A DNA stretch of 64,000 nt from assembly GCF_048128805.1 (NCBI RefSeq), contig NC_136002.1, positions 26,994,602-27,058,601 of the forward strand. Reading direction: 5' to 3'. The notes beneath the pieces were generated by a model, which was not told where the DNA came from, ran no database searches, and saw only the letters and a program-made list of their open reading frames with translations. Below, piece after piece: positions 50,601 to 62,018 of the stretch (the first letter of the stretch is position 1; every line of letters starts with the position of its first letter). The stretch is from Centroberyx gerrardi. Its lineage: Eukaryota; Chordata; Actinopteri; Beryciformes; Berycidae. The position numbers were made by a program, and so were the translations under genes.

Positions 50601-53600
50601 TCTTGGCAACCCGTTTAGAAATACGGAGACAACATCTAATTAGAATACATTAAAATGAAAATGAAAAATGCACTTGAGATGACGCCAAATGAGGACAGAG
50701 ACCCAGTTGTCAATGCTCCCAGGATTCCCCCCCTGCTTTACAATTGAAAAGGTCAGCGTGACACATTTCCAGATTCCCTACCAGAGAGATGCTGAGATTG
50801 CCACGGCGACTCCGGCCCTTATTACAGCCGAGTGCAGCTGAAGACGTGGAGAGAGGGTTACTGAGTGGGTACAGCCGGGGCAATGCAGCTGACACTTGGG
50901 TCAAAGAGAAATTTGGGCCCTCCGGCTGCAAGCGGTAAGGTTACGGTGATGGAGGAAGGGGGCATGGTAGCAGCTGTAGTTTTACTCCCAACTCTAACTC
51001 ATTTTTTGACATGGTACCATTAAATGGCCTGCAGTAACTGCCTGCAACACAACACTCTGGAAATATTGATCTCCTGTGCGGCAGAGAATCTCATTTAATC
51101 ACACAGCTATCCATTTGAAAACCGTGCTTGTTATATCGGGGCATGATAAGCTTCAGAATCTGATTACGTGGATGGTTGCCTTTGTGTACAACCCCCGAGG
51201 TGTTGAGACACGGGCTCGCACTTACGTTCTGTAGGTTGAACTGGAGCTGCTGTTTGTACGGCTCAAATTCATGAGCCAGCTCGTAGCCTTCATGGTAGAA
51301 TGTAAACAGACCCTGAAGAAAAGCCAGGAGCTGCAAAGGCATCAAGAGTTAAGGGGGATTGACAGTGTGAATGCACAATGTACGGTAGATCTACATTTCT
51401 ACTTTACATTAGGGAAATCATTTGACGTTCTATACCAAAATGCAATGCATCCATTTTGAAGATTTAGGTTTATCATTCAATATCTCTAAAATATGGGGGG
51501 ATTCAGTCTGTAAAAGTGACATAATTTTGTCAACCAAGGATTTAATTTCTCTCCTCTCATTTGAAAAATACCATAATTTGTTTTAATTCTGTGCTATCAG
51601 TCATTTTATAAGAGTAAATGTCACTCTGGATATCCCATTTTGGAACGAAACTCTTCAATTATACACATTGTACTGCCCATTAGGAATTAATTAATGTCTT
51701 GCTAAGCAGGATTATCCTTTGTTGAAAGATGAATTAGTGAATTAGATGCAATTAAATATATTTGCTCCAGTATGACAAGTGTGCTGCACATCAGATAAAG
51801 GCCCATAAGGAAAGTTGCGTCAAGCTGCGGTTGTTTATCGCTGACAGATATTGATCTAATTTTGTGCATAACATAGAAGCATCCTTGACCATTGTGGGGA
51901 GAAAACAGCACTGTCAGTATTGTTAGAGGAGCAAACTGATCCCATCTCTAGTATTGTGGCGGATCCCTCAGACAGAGGGCTGCTGGAGAGAGCTGCTCTC
52001 ACTCAGTCAAATCCACAGACACAACCACTGATTTGATTTCTGAGATGAGGCTTGGTATATCAATGTTCAAGGATGAGCCATCTTATCTGTGCCCAGATTC
52101 ATCACAGGCAAGGTTGAGCCTTGTCATTTTCCCAGCACTACCTGGAGCCTGGAGATTTACATTTCTGGCCCAGGTTCTGGGTGAGCTGCCAGTGGATGTA
52201 AACAAATGGGAGCGAGGGCTTTTTAAACAGCCGCTTTACTCCCATCTCACGTTTCCCGACACTTAATACCTGGAGAACTTAATGCTTCCTGGTAACTTCT
52301 CCACTAAAGATGTTAGAATTGACTACGCCCTCCCCATATCTGTAGGAGGAGGGTGGGGGGGGGGGGGGCTTTTATAGAGCCTTTGAATTGCAATTTGCGC
52401 TTTTGTCTTGTTTTATTTGACAACAACCTCTTCATTTCATTTTACCCTCTACCTTCCCCAAATGGATAGACTGTAGATTACATTGATTTGTGATGAAGAT
52501 TACAGAGGAACATGTGGGATATACATTGTAGATTTATGCTTGTGGGAGATCTATGCTTGTACCTGTCTCAAATTAAGCAGGAATATCTTTGCGAGAGAGG
52601 GGAGTCATTTAACAAGCCATTTAAGCCGCTTTAGTCAGTAGTAAATTTGAATCTGTGCTATTATGACTCCTCACCAGCTAAACTAATGTTTTTACCAAAT
52701 ATGAACTGCAAAGCGCATATATTCAATAAGCATTCAGCACCGACTAAGCGCAGGAATATGTCAAACTGACACGTCTCTTACCGGCTCGACAAACTCAAAT
52801 TTCTTCTTTTCTTGCACTTCTTGTATTTTGAACACATACTCAAGGGAAGCATCATAAAAGAGCTGTCTCTCCTTATCAATCTGCGTGTCGGCCTGAGAAT
52901 GGGCAAACAAAACCAGGGTTAGTGCCGTGACAAAGACAGAGGTCAACCTGTGTGGACAGAGAGCGTTAATGCTTACACATCATCACCTGGAAACCTCTCT
53001 GTGTTTGCTTAGAAAGGTAATGAGTAAAGAATGGTGCAAACAATAGCCTGACTTTTAGAAAACGCTGACACAATCAGCAGTGTTAAAAGCGGATTATTTA
53101 AAGATACAGTGGGAGCTCAGAAAAAATAGTTTTAGTTTTACCTCCTGGAGATATGCCTCTTTCTTTTTAGACGACAAGTTGAGGTGTCTCTCCAGCGTGG
53201 AGTAGTACTTTTCTGTTTCCTTATCAAATTTCTTCTTCCCCTCCTGAAAAAAAGGTCCACAAGACACATGATTACCCAAACTACTGTATAAAGTGCATTC
53301 TTGACCTGGGTGTTTGTGATTGAACCGCCACTAGGTGGAAGTCTAACTACATTTTCATGACACTATTTGCCCTACGTCATTAGAAATTCCTCTCAATACA
53401 TTATCACAGGTCATAAAAGTGGCATATGACCGTGTAATGATGAGAAGACAATGTCAGCATGGTCAATAAGGACTCGGCATTATCAATAGGGCGTCTGAGA
53501 TATATATACGCTTTTATTCTCACGGTGCCCCAGCCAGGGAAATAAGTTCACGGCAAAATACATAACACTGTAAATCATCAACGGCATAATGCATTTGGCA

Positions 53601-56600
53601 CTGTCACAGACAGCACCAGCTCAATGCTGTTTGCATTTTCCTTCCTTGTTATGCTTCACCTGCAAAGACAAGTCAAGCTCTATAGCCACGAGTCCCCGGA
53701 TTCAGACCGAGTGTCCCTGAAGGCTCTGAGCAAAGAACAGGAAATGGGCTTTTCATGCCAGATGCCCATTTATTAAGCATATGGACTTAGAGATTGAACA
53801 TTTCACCCAACAAAAGATCCACTTCACAGGCCTTAATCAAACTCTGTCCAAGCAGAGAGAATCGGTCTGTGTGAGGGCATCCGAGTTTGTCCTCTGCATG
53901 TCTGGACTCTAAACCAGTCTTGCACCCACTTAATGCCCATCTCACTACACAAACACTCACAAAGGGACTTGTGGAGAGACCGAATGGGGGTGGATGGGTG
54001 GGTGGGGGGACGGTGTGAGGAAACGGCCACTGTAACCAGATCCTGGCTGTTTGTTTTCATTCCCATGGCCCTGAAATTTAGCCAGTCTAATCTACTAGCT
54101 ACTGATATGACCTAGAACAGCGTTCTTCCTCAGCAGGCCTACGGCAGTTAAACTCATCGGAGAAATTCACACACACAGACACTGTAACCCCCCTACATAA
54201 CTATTACAACTTCAGCAGAAAAATCAATAGATAATTTCATGTGGTAGCATCTTATTTCCATCTTTCTTGTCATGTCTGGCCCTGGTATGATCTTTTCAGC
54301 AAGAGAAAAAAAGAAAATCAATTGTGTATATGCCCGCAATTCAGAAAAAAGAGAAAATAAACAGGTGGATAGCAAAATAAACAGATGAATAAATATGATA
54401 TCACGTTGACAGGAAATAAATTTCCCTTAAGGATTGAGTAGTTTTTATTAGAGAACAAAAGGGAGTTGACTGTCTACCTTTGTGAGTGATGTTGACGTGA
54501 GCACGCGCACAACTGAAGCCCTGGGGAAAATCCAAACACACGCGCTCGTCATCGCCGCGCACGCGCACGCCCACGTGCACGTGCACCGGGGGATCACAGC
54601 AAATTAAGAGCTTTAGGTTTAGCTGAGCCCCGCAGTCACAGTAGGCTACTCCCAGCACTGCTGACCGGTGTGAGCGTGCCAGAAAACTCCTGGCATACGT
54701 GTGGACTAACTCTTTCACACTTACAAAGAGTGGGGAGTGACTCAGAGCTGCAGTGAGTCTTTGAGGCAGAGCCAGCCTGATTAAGTCACCCGAAGTCTCC
54801 TGCTTTGTTGTGATGCAGGCACGACGTGTATTAACTGGTCCTACCGTAATGACACCCTCGCAGGACTCCGGGTGTTTACTGGTCCCCCTGTCGAGCACCC
54901 TCTTCCCGCCCTCCGGGTTTGTTTTTGTAATCAGAGGGGAATACGAGCAATTTAAATGGCAAAGACTCTGCTGGAGAAGGGGGATCAGTGCTGGCAGAAG
55001 CTTTGAAGCCCAACATGTGGTGGCAGAGGACATAGATGTGGATAGATACACCCCGAAGCACACATAGGAGTTGGGAGTTTCTGACAGAAACTAATGCCAG
55101 AGCCTCAGAGTAATCAGCTGGCTGGGAGCGGATGAAGCCAAAGCACTTCCCAACACTCTGTGGCGCACAAAACACACATGAACCAGCCACATGGGAGATT
55201 TCCTCGTCTGATTGCTTTGTTCGCCCTCATGAATAAATCAGATGCAGGGAGAGAATATTCTGATGCAGATTCCTCTGTGATGGCATTTCTAACCGGCGAG
55301 GCTCATGTTGCTGTTAGAGCTCTTTGAGGGCAGCCGTAATACGGGCGAGTTTGCTAATTGCTAATGCAACCTTGCGAGGGGAGGAAAGCACCGACAAAAA
55401 AAAAAGGCGCAGGCAGCTGTCCCTCTGGTCATCAGGTGTTCTCAGTTCGCCACAGAAAGGATGCTGAGGAGCGTCACGAAGGCGGTGGGAGGGACGCGTC
55501 ACGGAATATTTGGACGGTAGCCCCGCATCGCCGGTTTTGACACCGGCCCTAACGAGCCTCAGGGCCATCATTTTCCGAGCCTCACATCGCCATGGCAACG
55601 GCGGTAAGCGGCACAGGGAGGTAGACTGTGTGCGGGCGGGTGTGTGCACGTAGGAAATCACCCCAGATATCAGACACTATCACACCACACTTCTACGCTG
55701 CTGTCCAACACCCCGGAATCTCCAAAGGCAGTCCGCGCTCGCAGACATCAATGGCTAGCAAGGCGTCACATGCAGTATATTTCACCACACGTAGGTTTTA
55801 AATGGGTTCTCTGAGCAGTGACATGAAAGGGAAAACTCCGCAACCTATCTCTCTGAGCTCATTAGAGCCGGCTAATTGGAGCAGGGGTCCAGAATGGCGA
55901 TTAAATAGCAATAGCCGGGTTATTTTGATGCTCCACCACACATGAGCTGGTCTCGCTTCCACAGGGAGGCAGAGGGAACACAAGGCTTCAGTGGAGTTCA
56001 AATACTTTGCTACAAAGCCAAAAATGTCTCTCTCCTTATCTAAAATCCCACTTCCTGAGGAGACAACATAGACATCAAGAAGTTCGCCAATTAACACCGA
56101 ATAATTATGAACATCTGCTGCTGAAGAGTTGAAAAACAAACGCACAGCATTCTATTTAGAGCACATTGAGTGTGTACGAGTCAAACTGCAAAGCTTTAGT
56201 TTCAATAATAAACATTTATCAGGGCTTCTTCTCTCTGATACAAGCATCATAGCCCAATATATTTACCCTTAACTGATGAACAGTGACGTTACTACAAGTA
56301 CAGCGTAGTGTACATTCTCTTACATCTACAGAGGAGAGATATTCTCTGAGCATCTGATCTCAAACGAACACTTGAGCTTTGAGCCAAGCTGAGAGGGGAA
56401 AAGAAAAAGCCGGTATCTTTATAACATCAATCTTCAAACGCTTCTGTATTATTAAGGCGTGAAAAATCCTTTGACACTTAAGTTCTATACTGTACCATAT
56501 AGGAATCCCTGAAGCCTTTCCCTGTCAAGATCAACCATAAAGCTCGCTCTCACAGTCTAACCAGAGAGCTAATTACGGGACCGAAGACACCTTGAATCAG

Positions 56601-59394
56601 CAGGAAGTTTGAAACTCATCTTCTGATGATGACACATCTGATGATTAACCTTTCAGACTTGGTCACTGGTCAGTGTTGCCCATGACGAAGTCCATGTACA
56701 CAACCTTCTGAGCCGGCCTCAGCTCCCTCAGACACATATTACGTTCCAGGTATCAGGAGATTATTTGGGGATACTTTCACATTGAGGATACTTTCACATT
56801 GAGGATACTTTCACATTGAGGATACTTCCACATTGAGGATACTTTCACATTGAGGATACTTCCACATAGAAATTGAATTGTCCATTCTAATGGATATCGG
56901 GTCCAACGTGACAGAATGCACCACATTTTCTTGGAAATGGAGCCAACCACAATTGCTGGTCAGCCTTGCGATTAATTGATATGGCAGATTATTTTTCATG
57001 GTGATTCTGCTTTGTTGGACAGTAAGACAGTGAGCACTGACAGGAAAGATTAGACACAGAGAAGGAATGACATGCAACATAGGTGTTAGGGACGGGACGA
57101 TACGCTTATCTCACGATACGATTCGATACACAACATGGGGTTCAACCACGTTACGATGTGATAAATAAAAGTTCAAGGACAACAAAGTCTGACTGTGCAG
57201 AATTATGTTTATTTCTGAGCCACAAATCTTGGCAAAAATTGTCTTTCTATTAAAAATTTAAAATGTCATTACAAAGTGCAAATAATATCATTTCAGTGGA
57301 GAGCTTGTGAAATTGTGATGGTCAAGCCATCTTACACAAGTACATTGAATATAGTACCTAAAACTACAAGTCATCTTGTTAGTTTGTCCTTCACAATTAT
57401 TCCATGAAATCATTGTGCATCTGTAGAACAGAGCAGATAAGTATAAAGGTTCGTTCGGGATGAAATACTGATGTGGCTTTCTCACACACTGACTGCGTGT
57501 TTGTAATGTGGAAAGGCAATGTGACACTGAGTTTTGCATATGTGAAGACCATCTTGTTGCAATGAATTGTTGCCAACGGTAAAAACTGTGGATGGTAATA
57601 TGTGTGATACTGTTAGACTGATATACTGGTTTGCCGATATAGCAGGTCACATATCGTCATGTCATCTACCACCAATATGATGGACGTTCCTCCCTGACCA
57701 CAGATGCATAGAAATAGTCTGTAAAAACTGCAAATTCATTTAATTGTTCAAGGTTTTAAATTCCTTCATTTAAATGATCCAGAGTTTTCCCTACCATTGA
57801 ATATATGGGTGGATCACCCTGCCTTATTTTTAGTTCAGTTTACTCAAATGAGGTTTGTGGTTACACTTTCAGTTTTTAGCCTCTTTTAGTTTTTGTTTTA
57901 GTCAACTATAATAATCTGTAGTAATCTTACTTTGTATCTTTTCCTGAAAATTCCCAATTTAATTATGTAGAACCATCATGAATTTTCCGTTGGGCGTCTT
58001 TTACAGTACTAGCTTTTCACAAAAGTGAGACTGGTTATCCTGAACAACCAATAACCAATTTTGAAGAAGAAAATGTGAAAAGATGTAAACTGCTATTATA
58101 GTAAATTATGCCTTAGGTGACTAATGCCCCAAGAACGCATTTAATCAGCAAAATTCTCACATTACGGTCCATTAATTATTCCACAATAACTGAATCTTGA
58201 GCTGACTTGAGCATACTTTCATGTGTCTTACTGCAGTCCATTATCACCAATTAATTCTGGGATGATGGGATGATGTTAATGTTTTTTCTACAACACCTAC
58301 TTTGATAACTATTGCTTTAGCAAAAATGCAAGACAAAAGGGGGATAAATGGCTCTGAAGCTGATATATTCACAATGGATGTCACATTGAAACAGGTAAAG
58401 CCAGACAGACCTCTCAGGCCTTTTCTGACGACTGCCTCGTGAAATTCTGGTGATCAGGGGAAAACATAATTACTTTCTGAAAGGTTGTTTTTAATGGTGT
58501 TCCTGCTTTATTGGGCAGTGCACAGTGGAAAATGACAGGAAAGATACAGAAAGGATAGGAAAGACACTTATTTCATTTCCATTACTTGTTATTCATGCAT
58601 TTTGTTGTTTTTGTACCACAAAGTTTGAGTCTGGATGTCATCTGTGTCGCTGTCATCTTGATTTTCTTTTCTCCCTCTTTGGTTTTGGGTGACATGTTTT
58701 TATAAGCCTCTTGGGGTTTTTGTCTCACTTGCACCGTTTGTTTTTCTTTACCTCTTTTGTTTTTTTCAGTGTTTTTTTGTAATTTGTGCAAATCAACAAA
58801 ACAAAACAAAAATACACTGAAATAAAATTTAAGAAAGATGGGTAGAAGACAGGTTTTGACAAGCGACAAAGACTCTGAAGTGACAAAGTCATGAGCATGT
58901 GACAGGTACTTTGGCCTGCTGAGTTACCAGAACAACCCAAGGTTAATGAAAGTTAAAAGATATATTTGTTTCAGTGCAGCCCACAGCTGGCGTGCCTCCA
59001 ACCACTTTTAATTGATCCCTGTACTCCACTGTGTCTTGGTTAGCATATTTTGGGATTTCCTATCATGAATGCAAATGTCATTTCTGCCTCCAGAGACCAT
59101 AACTAGCCAATCATCTGACGTCTGCACACCCTTTGTGATATGAGGACAGCTCATGTTATCGGTGGCCATCTGACTCCCATCTGGGGCTGTTTGCGCTAAT
59201 TCTTTGCGCTCAGCTAGTGCCGAACCCCTACGGTGCCCCTAATGTTGAAGCCCCTTAAAGAGAATATAATATTGCCAAAATTTCAGAGAGCAGGCATGCC
59301 ACCCGCCAGTCACAAAACCCCCTGGTATTTACTGGAAAAAGTCTCCCTCGGGTCCGCTTAAATTCCAAGGCCTTAAGACATCTGACAAGCAACG

Positions 59395-59434
<40 letters not shown>

Positions 59435-62018
59435 TAGTGTGGATTCAGCTTCAGGCAGTTTACCTCCGCTGGCTCTCAGGTTGTGAATAAAATCCAACAT
59501 GTAGCCCTTAGAACAGCAGATCTACGTGAGAGGTCAGGCCTAAGGTTGAGGTCCGGGGTGGAGGAGATCAGTTGGCAATTTAGTGGATGCACAGAAGAGC
59601 TGAGTGTGTTGACACAATGACAGCTAACAGCAGATATGCCGCCAAAACCACGAGAGACTTTCAGTGCTTATTTTCGGTACCGATTGTATTGTGCTTTGCC
59701 TCGGAACGACTTTCAGCGGAGAGAAAAAAATGCATCTGAAACTGAAAAAAAAGGGAACATACAACATTTATTTCGGTTCTAGATCCCATTTTGACGGCTG
59801 AAATTTACAGTAGGTTCCCATGTTCATGTGAAAAGACACAGAGGTTTTTTTTATTCTGTGCTCACGGTGTTCTCAATGTGCACTTGCTATAGACGGTGCA
59901 AATTTAGAGTCTTCATTCCGGCAGATTGGGTTTATCCTTGTGTGAAGCTGGCTGCACTTAATGATAATGTGTTGTAAGTGCTGCAGTGAATCTGCAGAGT
60001 GTGTTATGGCCATGGAAGTGTTGCTCTTGGGCCCAAGCAGCCAATACACTGGTATACGTGACCTCACTGGGATTACTAGCAGTATTCCCAAATAAGGCAA
60101 GAGCTCCCCCGTTTGTTCATCTGACGTCCGCAGACACGAAGCGCAATAACTGGAAGGGTCAGACTGCCTGCAGATCTCTCCGGATTCTCAGAACGGCGGA
60201 AAGTTGTCCAGCCACTCGTGATCTCCGCCTTTTATCTCACTCTAGTTGGGCTAATGTTTAGCGGGGGGAAGGGCAGTGGGAGGAGAGAGCCATTAGGAGG
60301 AAGTGGTCGGAGGAAATAAGAGACAGTGGGAGTGACAGAGGCGCTGGCTTTTAAGAAACCATTTTATAAACATGGAGAATGGGAGCAATAACACTGAGCA
60401 TGTGATGGGGAGAGAGAGAGAGAGAGGAAGAGAGAGAGAGAGATAGGGAAGCAAAATGTGCCGTTTCATTATGGCAGATACATGTGATGGCCGAGACGTG
60501 AAGCGAAGACAGTCATTCACTCTGGACAGTAAAAAAAAGGAGAATGATTGATGTTAACACTTCCAATACTGAAAAGAGAAATAGTTCCTTTACATTGCAG
60601 GTCGGCTTGTGAGGACACAAATGAAGCGCCGTAAAGTGACTACTTTTGCAGACCAGTGGCTGCCAAAGTCATGTAAAATAAATCAAGACGGGCGAGTCTG
60701 GCTTTGAGGCTGGAATGCCCCTCACAAGGTTTTTTTTTTTAAGGCTGTGTAAAGATGTGCAAATGATTCACAAGGGCCACTCAAGAGTCAGCAAAGGGCT
60801 CTGGATCTCAGTGGGAGGGCTGTGTGAAGACTTGAGATCCACCACCATGCTCATGTGTGATCTCACCAAGGGAATGACCGCAAACATGCTGCTGTACTTT
60901 CTTTTTATGCCTTTGATTTGGCCGGGAATTAAAGCATGGCTGGTAGCAACAAACCCACACGGTTCTGTGGAGTCAACTTCTGCTTCAACAAAATATCCAC
61001 TGTGGAGACCGTATGGCTTCAAGCAAATACTGCAGAACCCCAACCGATATCAATCCACTATCTATCCACAGGGTTGGAGAGGAATGCATTGCTTATAACG
61101 GGATTTACAGTAATTTGATTACAAAAAAGGTGATTGCAATGTGCTACGGGTACTACAAACTCACAGTAATCAGATTAAAGATACATAAAAAAAAGTGATT
61201 ACTTGTTCGATCACTCAGGAACATCTTCGAAGGGAGAAGAGCACTTAGATTGTGAGATTGATGCCAGTAACAATAATGGTCTATAAAGGTTGTAAATGAT
61301 TGTAATAACACTGTCTAACTGTCTATAAAATTAAATGTGTTTTTTTTGTGATTTATGAATTCTGGCAGCAAAGTAATCTAAACATAACTAAAAGTAATTG
61401 GATTATATTGCGTGAGTGAGTATTCCAGTGGATTATACTACTGATTACTGCAGTTTTCCACAGATAATATGTAATCTGTAAAATATAATTTGTAGTGGAT
61501 TATATTTTGAAAATAACTTCCCCAACTCTATGTATTTGTGCATAATGTGTCTGTCAAAGAGTAATACACTGATTCCAAATCATCGGTTAGTTCAATATTT
61601 CACCTTAAACTCGAGGTAAACTGTGTATCAGTTTTAGTCACCTTAAAAAACTGATGATCATTTCAGCTCACGTAACTTTAGTTATTTTTAAATATCACAC
61701 TTGCAAATGAATGTCAATGTTTATCTCCGTCCATCAGTTGGATTAATTAGGAGACCCACCTCTCCTAGTAGTGTCATAGGTTACTTTTGATGAACCGTTA
61801 ACATGGGGCGTAGGCGTGGGTGGGGGGGGTGAGGGGGTGTGTGGGGTGTGTGTGTGTGTGTGGGAGGGGGGGGGGGGGGGGTTGCAGGAGATATGAAACA
61901 TCCTCTGCTGTTCAGATGCTGATTGCACATGCAGGTGGTCTCTTACCTTTGCAGCACCAATTTGCTCCTTCCGAAATTTTTCCAGGGGAGTAATCAAGAC
62001 ATCATCTGCATTCTGAAT
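36933..62018 (-). CDS. arhgap42: Rho GTPase-activating protein 42 (GRAF3), 5' exons off window
   Basis: Twenty-one - strand exons keep phase: 62018-61947, 53243-53142, 52892-52782, 51330-51226, 50372-50243, 49867-49767, 49211-49102, 46688-46610, 46250-46211, 45554-45492, 45309-45235, 44480-44396, 44189-44131, 43505-43400, 43167-43008, 42273-42123, 41001-40624, 40286-40130, 38536-38474, 38356-38277 and 37021-36933. They encode 771 residues plus stop. The late BAR domain ([36 protein letters not shown]) leads to a PH domain ([18 protein letters not shown] to [11 protein letters not shown]). The RhoGAP domain follows, with arginine finger [22 protein letters not shown] and [17 protein letters not shown] serine-rich linker ([20 protein letters not shown]) precedes the final SH3 domain ([19 protein letters not shown] to [11 protein letters not shown]). 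GRAF3 lowers RhoA activity and, in mammals, limits smooth-muscle contractility and blood pressure. About 100 N-terminal residues are missing beyond 64000. Confidence 0.94.
37691..38061. mobile_element. Tc1/mariner-type MITE (copy 1), arhgap42 last intron
   Basis: Ends TACACTACCAGTCAAAGG and the inverted CTTTTGACTGGTAGTGTA, about 30 bases of inverted repeat containing TTTGGACACACC, bounded by TA. The interior is non-coding (GGCAAAGGGCGGCTACTTTA). Related to 39876-40089 and 45811-46162. Confidence 0.8.
39301..39571. repeat. Long GA microsatellite
   Basis: About 270 bases of GA-rich sequence with ACATA interruptions. It is perfect (GA)n from about 39488 to 39570. All frames across it give poly-Ser-Leu or Arg-Glu artefacts. 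Confidence 0.97.
39876..40089. mobile_element. Tc1/mariner-type MITE (copy 2), internally deleted
   Basis: Has the same TACACTACTAGTCAAAAG and GACTGGTAGTGTA ends as copy 1, but only 214 bases long; the middle is missing. It ends 41 bases downstream (in gene orientation) of the donor of arhgap42 exon 40286-40130. Confidence 0.75.
41320..41560. mobile_element. Relative of the 18704-19185 MITE
   Basis: AGCTGCACTAGGCAAGATTT near 41321 and the following AAATACACCCACC and AAAGTGGGGCTGCAATGG match, in reverse orientation, the right half of the trpc6-intron element. The far end could not be placed. Confidence 0.5.
42340..42680. mobile_element. Inverted-repeat element (copy 2), arhgap42 intron
   Basis: Shares ATTGTATTCTTGGCAGGG, GAAAAGCCTCTAAAA and CCACTGAAACCCA with the element downstream of pgr. 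Both ends are degraded. Directly after it (about 42708-42725) is a TCAAG-tandem typical of a retroelement tail. Confidence 0.6.
44608..44638. repeat. GT dinucleotide microsatellite
   Basis: About 15 GT units in the arhgap42 intron right of exon 44480-44396. Confidence 0.97.
45811..46162. mobile_element. Tc1/mariner-type MITE (copy 3), opposite orientation
   Basis: Ends TACACTACCAGTCAAAAG and GGCTGGTAGTGTA, with TTTGGACACAC just inside. The interior reads as the reverse of copy 1 (AAGTAGCCGCCCTTTGCCTT). It is 48 bases from arhgap42 exon 46250-46211. Confidence 0.8.
46689..49101. other. arhgap42 intron, no recognised content
   Basis: This 2.4-kb intron separates two PH-domain exons. I saw no coding exon, RNA gene or clear repeat in it. 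Confidence 0.5.
49440..49766 (+). mobile_element. LINE 3' end with ACTAA tail abutting an arhgap42 splice donor
   Basis: The body TTACTTGTTATTTATGGATT, TTTTTGTACCA, TTGGGGTTTCTTTG and CACTCGCTC resembles 58565-58815. It ends in a tandem CTAAA/ACTAA tail (about 49707-49765) that stops exactly at the - strand donor CAG|GTAGTT of exon 49867-49767. Only the untranslated 3' part of the element is present. Confidence 0.7.
50174..50205. repeat. G-run and GA patch near an arhgap42 donor
   Basis: About 20 consecutive G then (GA)n, about 40 bases beyond the donor of exon 50372-50243 in the gene's direction. The transcript would carry a C/T-rich stretch here. Confidence 0.9.
56770..56868. repeat. 17-bp tandem repeat, six units
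   Basis: GATACTTTCACATTGAG is repeated head to tail about 5.8 times, with TTT/TTC variants in alternate later units. It has no spacers, so it is a minisatellite and not a CRISPR array. Confidence 0.95.
57087..57300. mobile_element. Dispersed repeat (copy 2), arhgap42 intron
   Basis: GGGACGATACGCTTATCTCA, AAATAAAAGTTCAA, AGTCTGACTGT and AGAATTATGTTTATTTCTG match the pgr-intron copy at 30277-30655 in the same order and orientation. The right end was not placed. Confidence 0.65.
57600..57830. mobile_element. Inverted-repeat element (copy 3), reverse orientation
   Basis: CACCAATATGATGGACGTTC, CCTCCCTGACCACAG and CAGAGTTTTCCCTACCATTG correspond to the complement of parts of 34980-35230. A diverged fragment. 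Confidence 0.45.
58565..58815 (+). mobile_element. LINE 3' end with CAAAA tail
   Basis: TTACTTGTTATTCATGCATT, TTTTTGTACCA, AAGCCTCTTGGGGTTTTTGT and CTCACTTGCAC follow the order seen at 49440-49766. It ends in an A-rich CAAAACAAAA tail. Severely 5'-truncated, no coding part. Confidence 0.65.
59398..59432. repeat. CA dinucleotide microsatellite
   Basis: About 17 CA units in the large arhgap42 intron. Confidence 0.97.
60411..60444. repeat. GA dinucleotide microsatellite
   Basis: About 16 GA units with one GGAAG interruption, in the large arhgap42 intron. Confidence 0.93.
61070..61532. mobile_element. MITE-like repeat with TTGGGGA-type ends
   Basis: Left GGGTTGGAGAGGAATG and right AACTTCCCCAACTC are imperfectly inverted. 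The interior has repeated GTAATTTGATTAC, GTAATCAGATTA and GTGGATTATA phrases. It looks like a high-copy teleost element, non-coding. Confidence 0.5.
61815..61881. repeat. G-rich tract next to an arhgap42 exon
   Basis: Repeated runs of 4 to about 18 G on the + strand with a (GT)n patch, 66 bases from the donor of exon 62018-61947. It has several G-runs suited to quadruplex formation in DNA. Confidence 0.9.

Larger units (their letters stand above)
53244..61946. other. Largest visible arhgap42 intron (8.7 kb)
   Basis: It contains the 17-bp tandem array, dispersed repeats at 57087-57300 and 57600-57830, a LINE tail, two microsatellites, a MITE-like element (61070-61532) and a G-rich tract, each listed separately. 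A GC-richer stretch near 54480-54600 and 55480-55640 (including CGCCATGGCAACGGCGG) has no coding support; it could be regulatory. No nested gene was recognised. Confidence 0.5.

Noticed and set aside
54401..55063. A 220-codon open frame on the - strand
   Set aside because: It lies in the large arhgap42 intron. The translation is rich in Cys, Ser, Leu and Arg without recognisable domains, and an overlapping frame on the other strand is also open. GC-rich chance frame is more likely.
56770..56868. CRISPR-like direct repeats
   Set aside because: Units are head to tail with no spacers, in a vertebrate intron.
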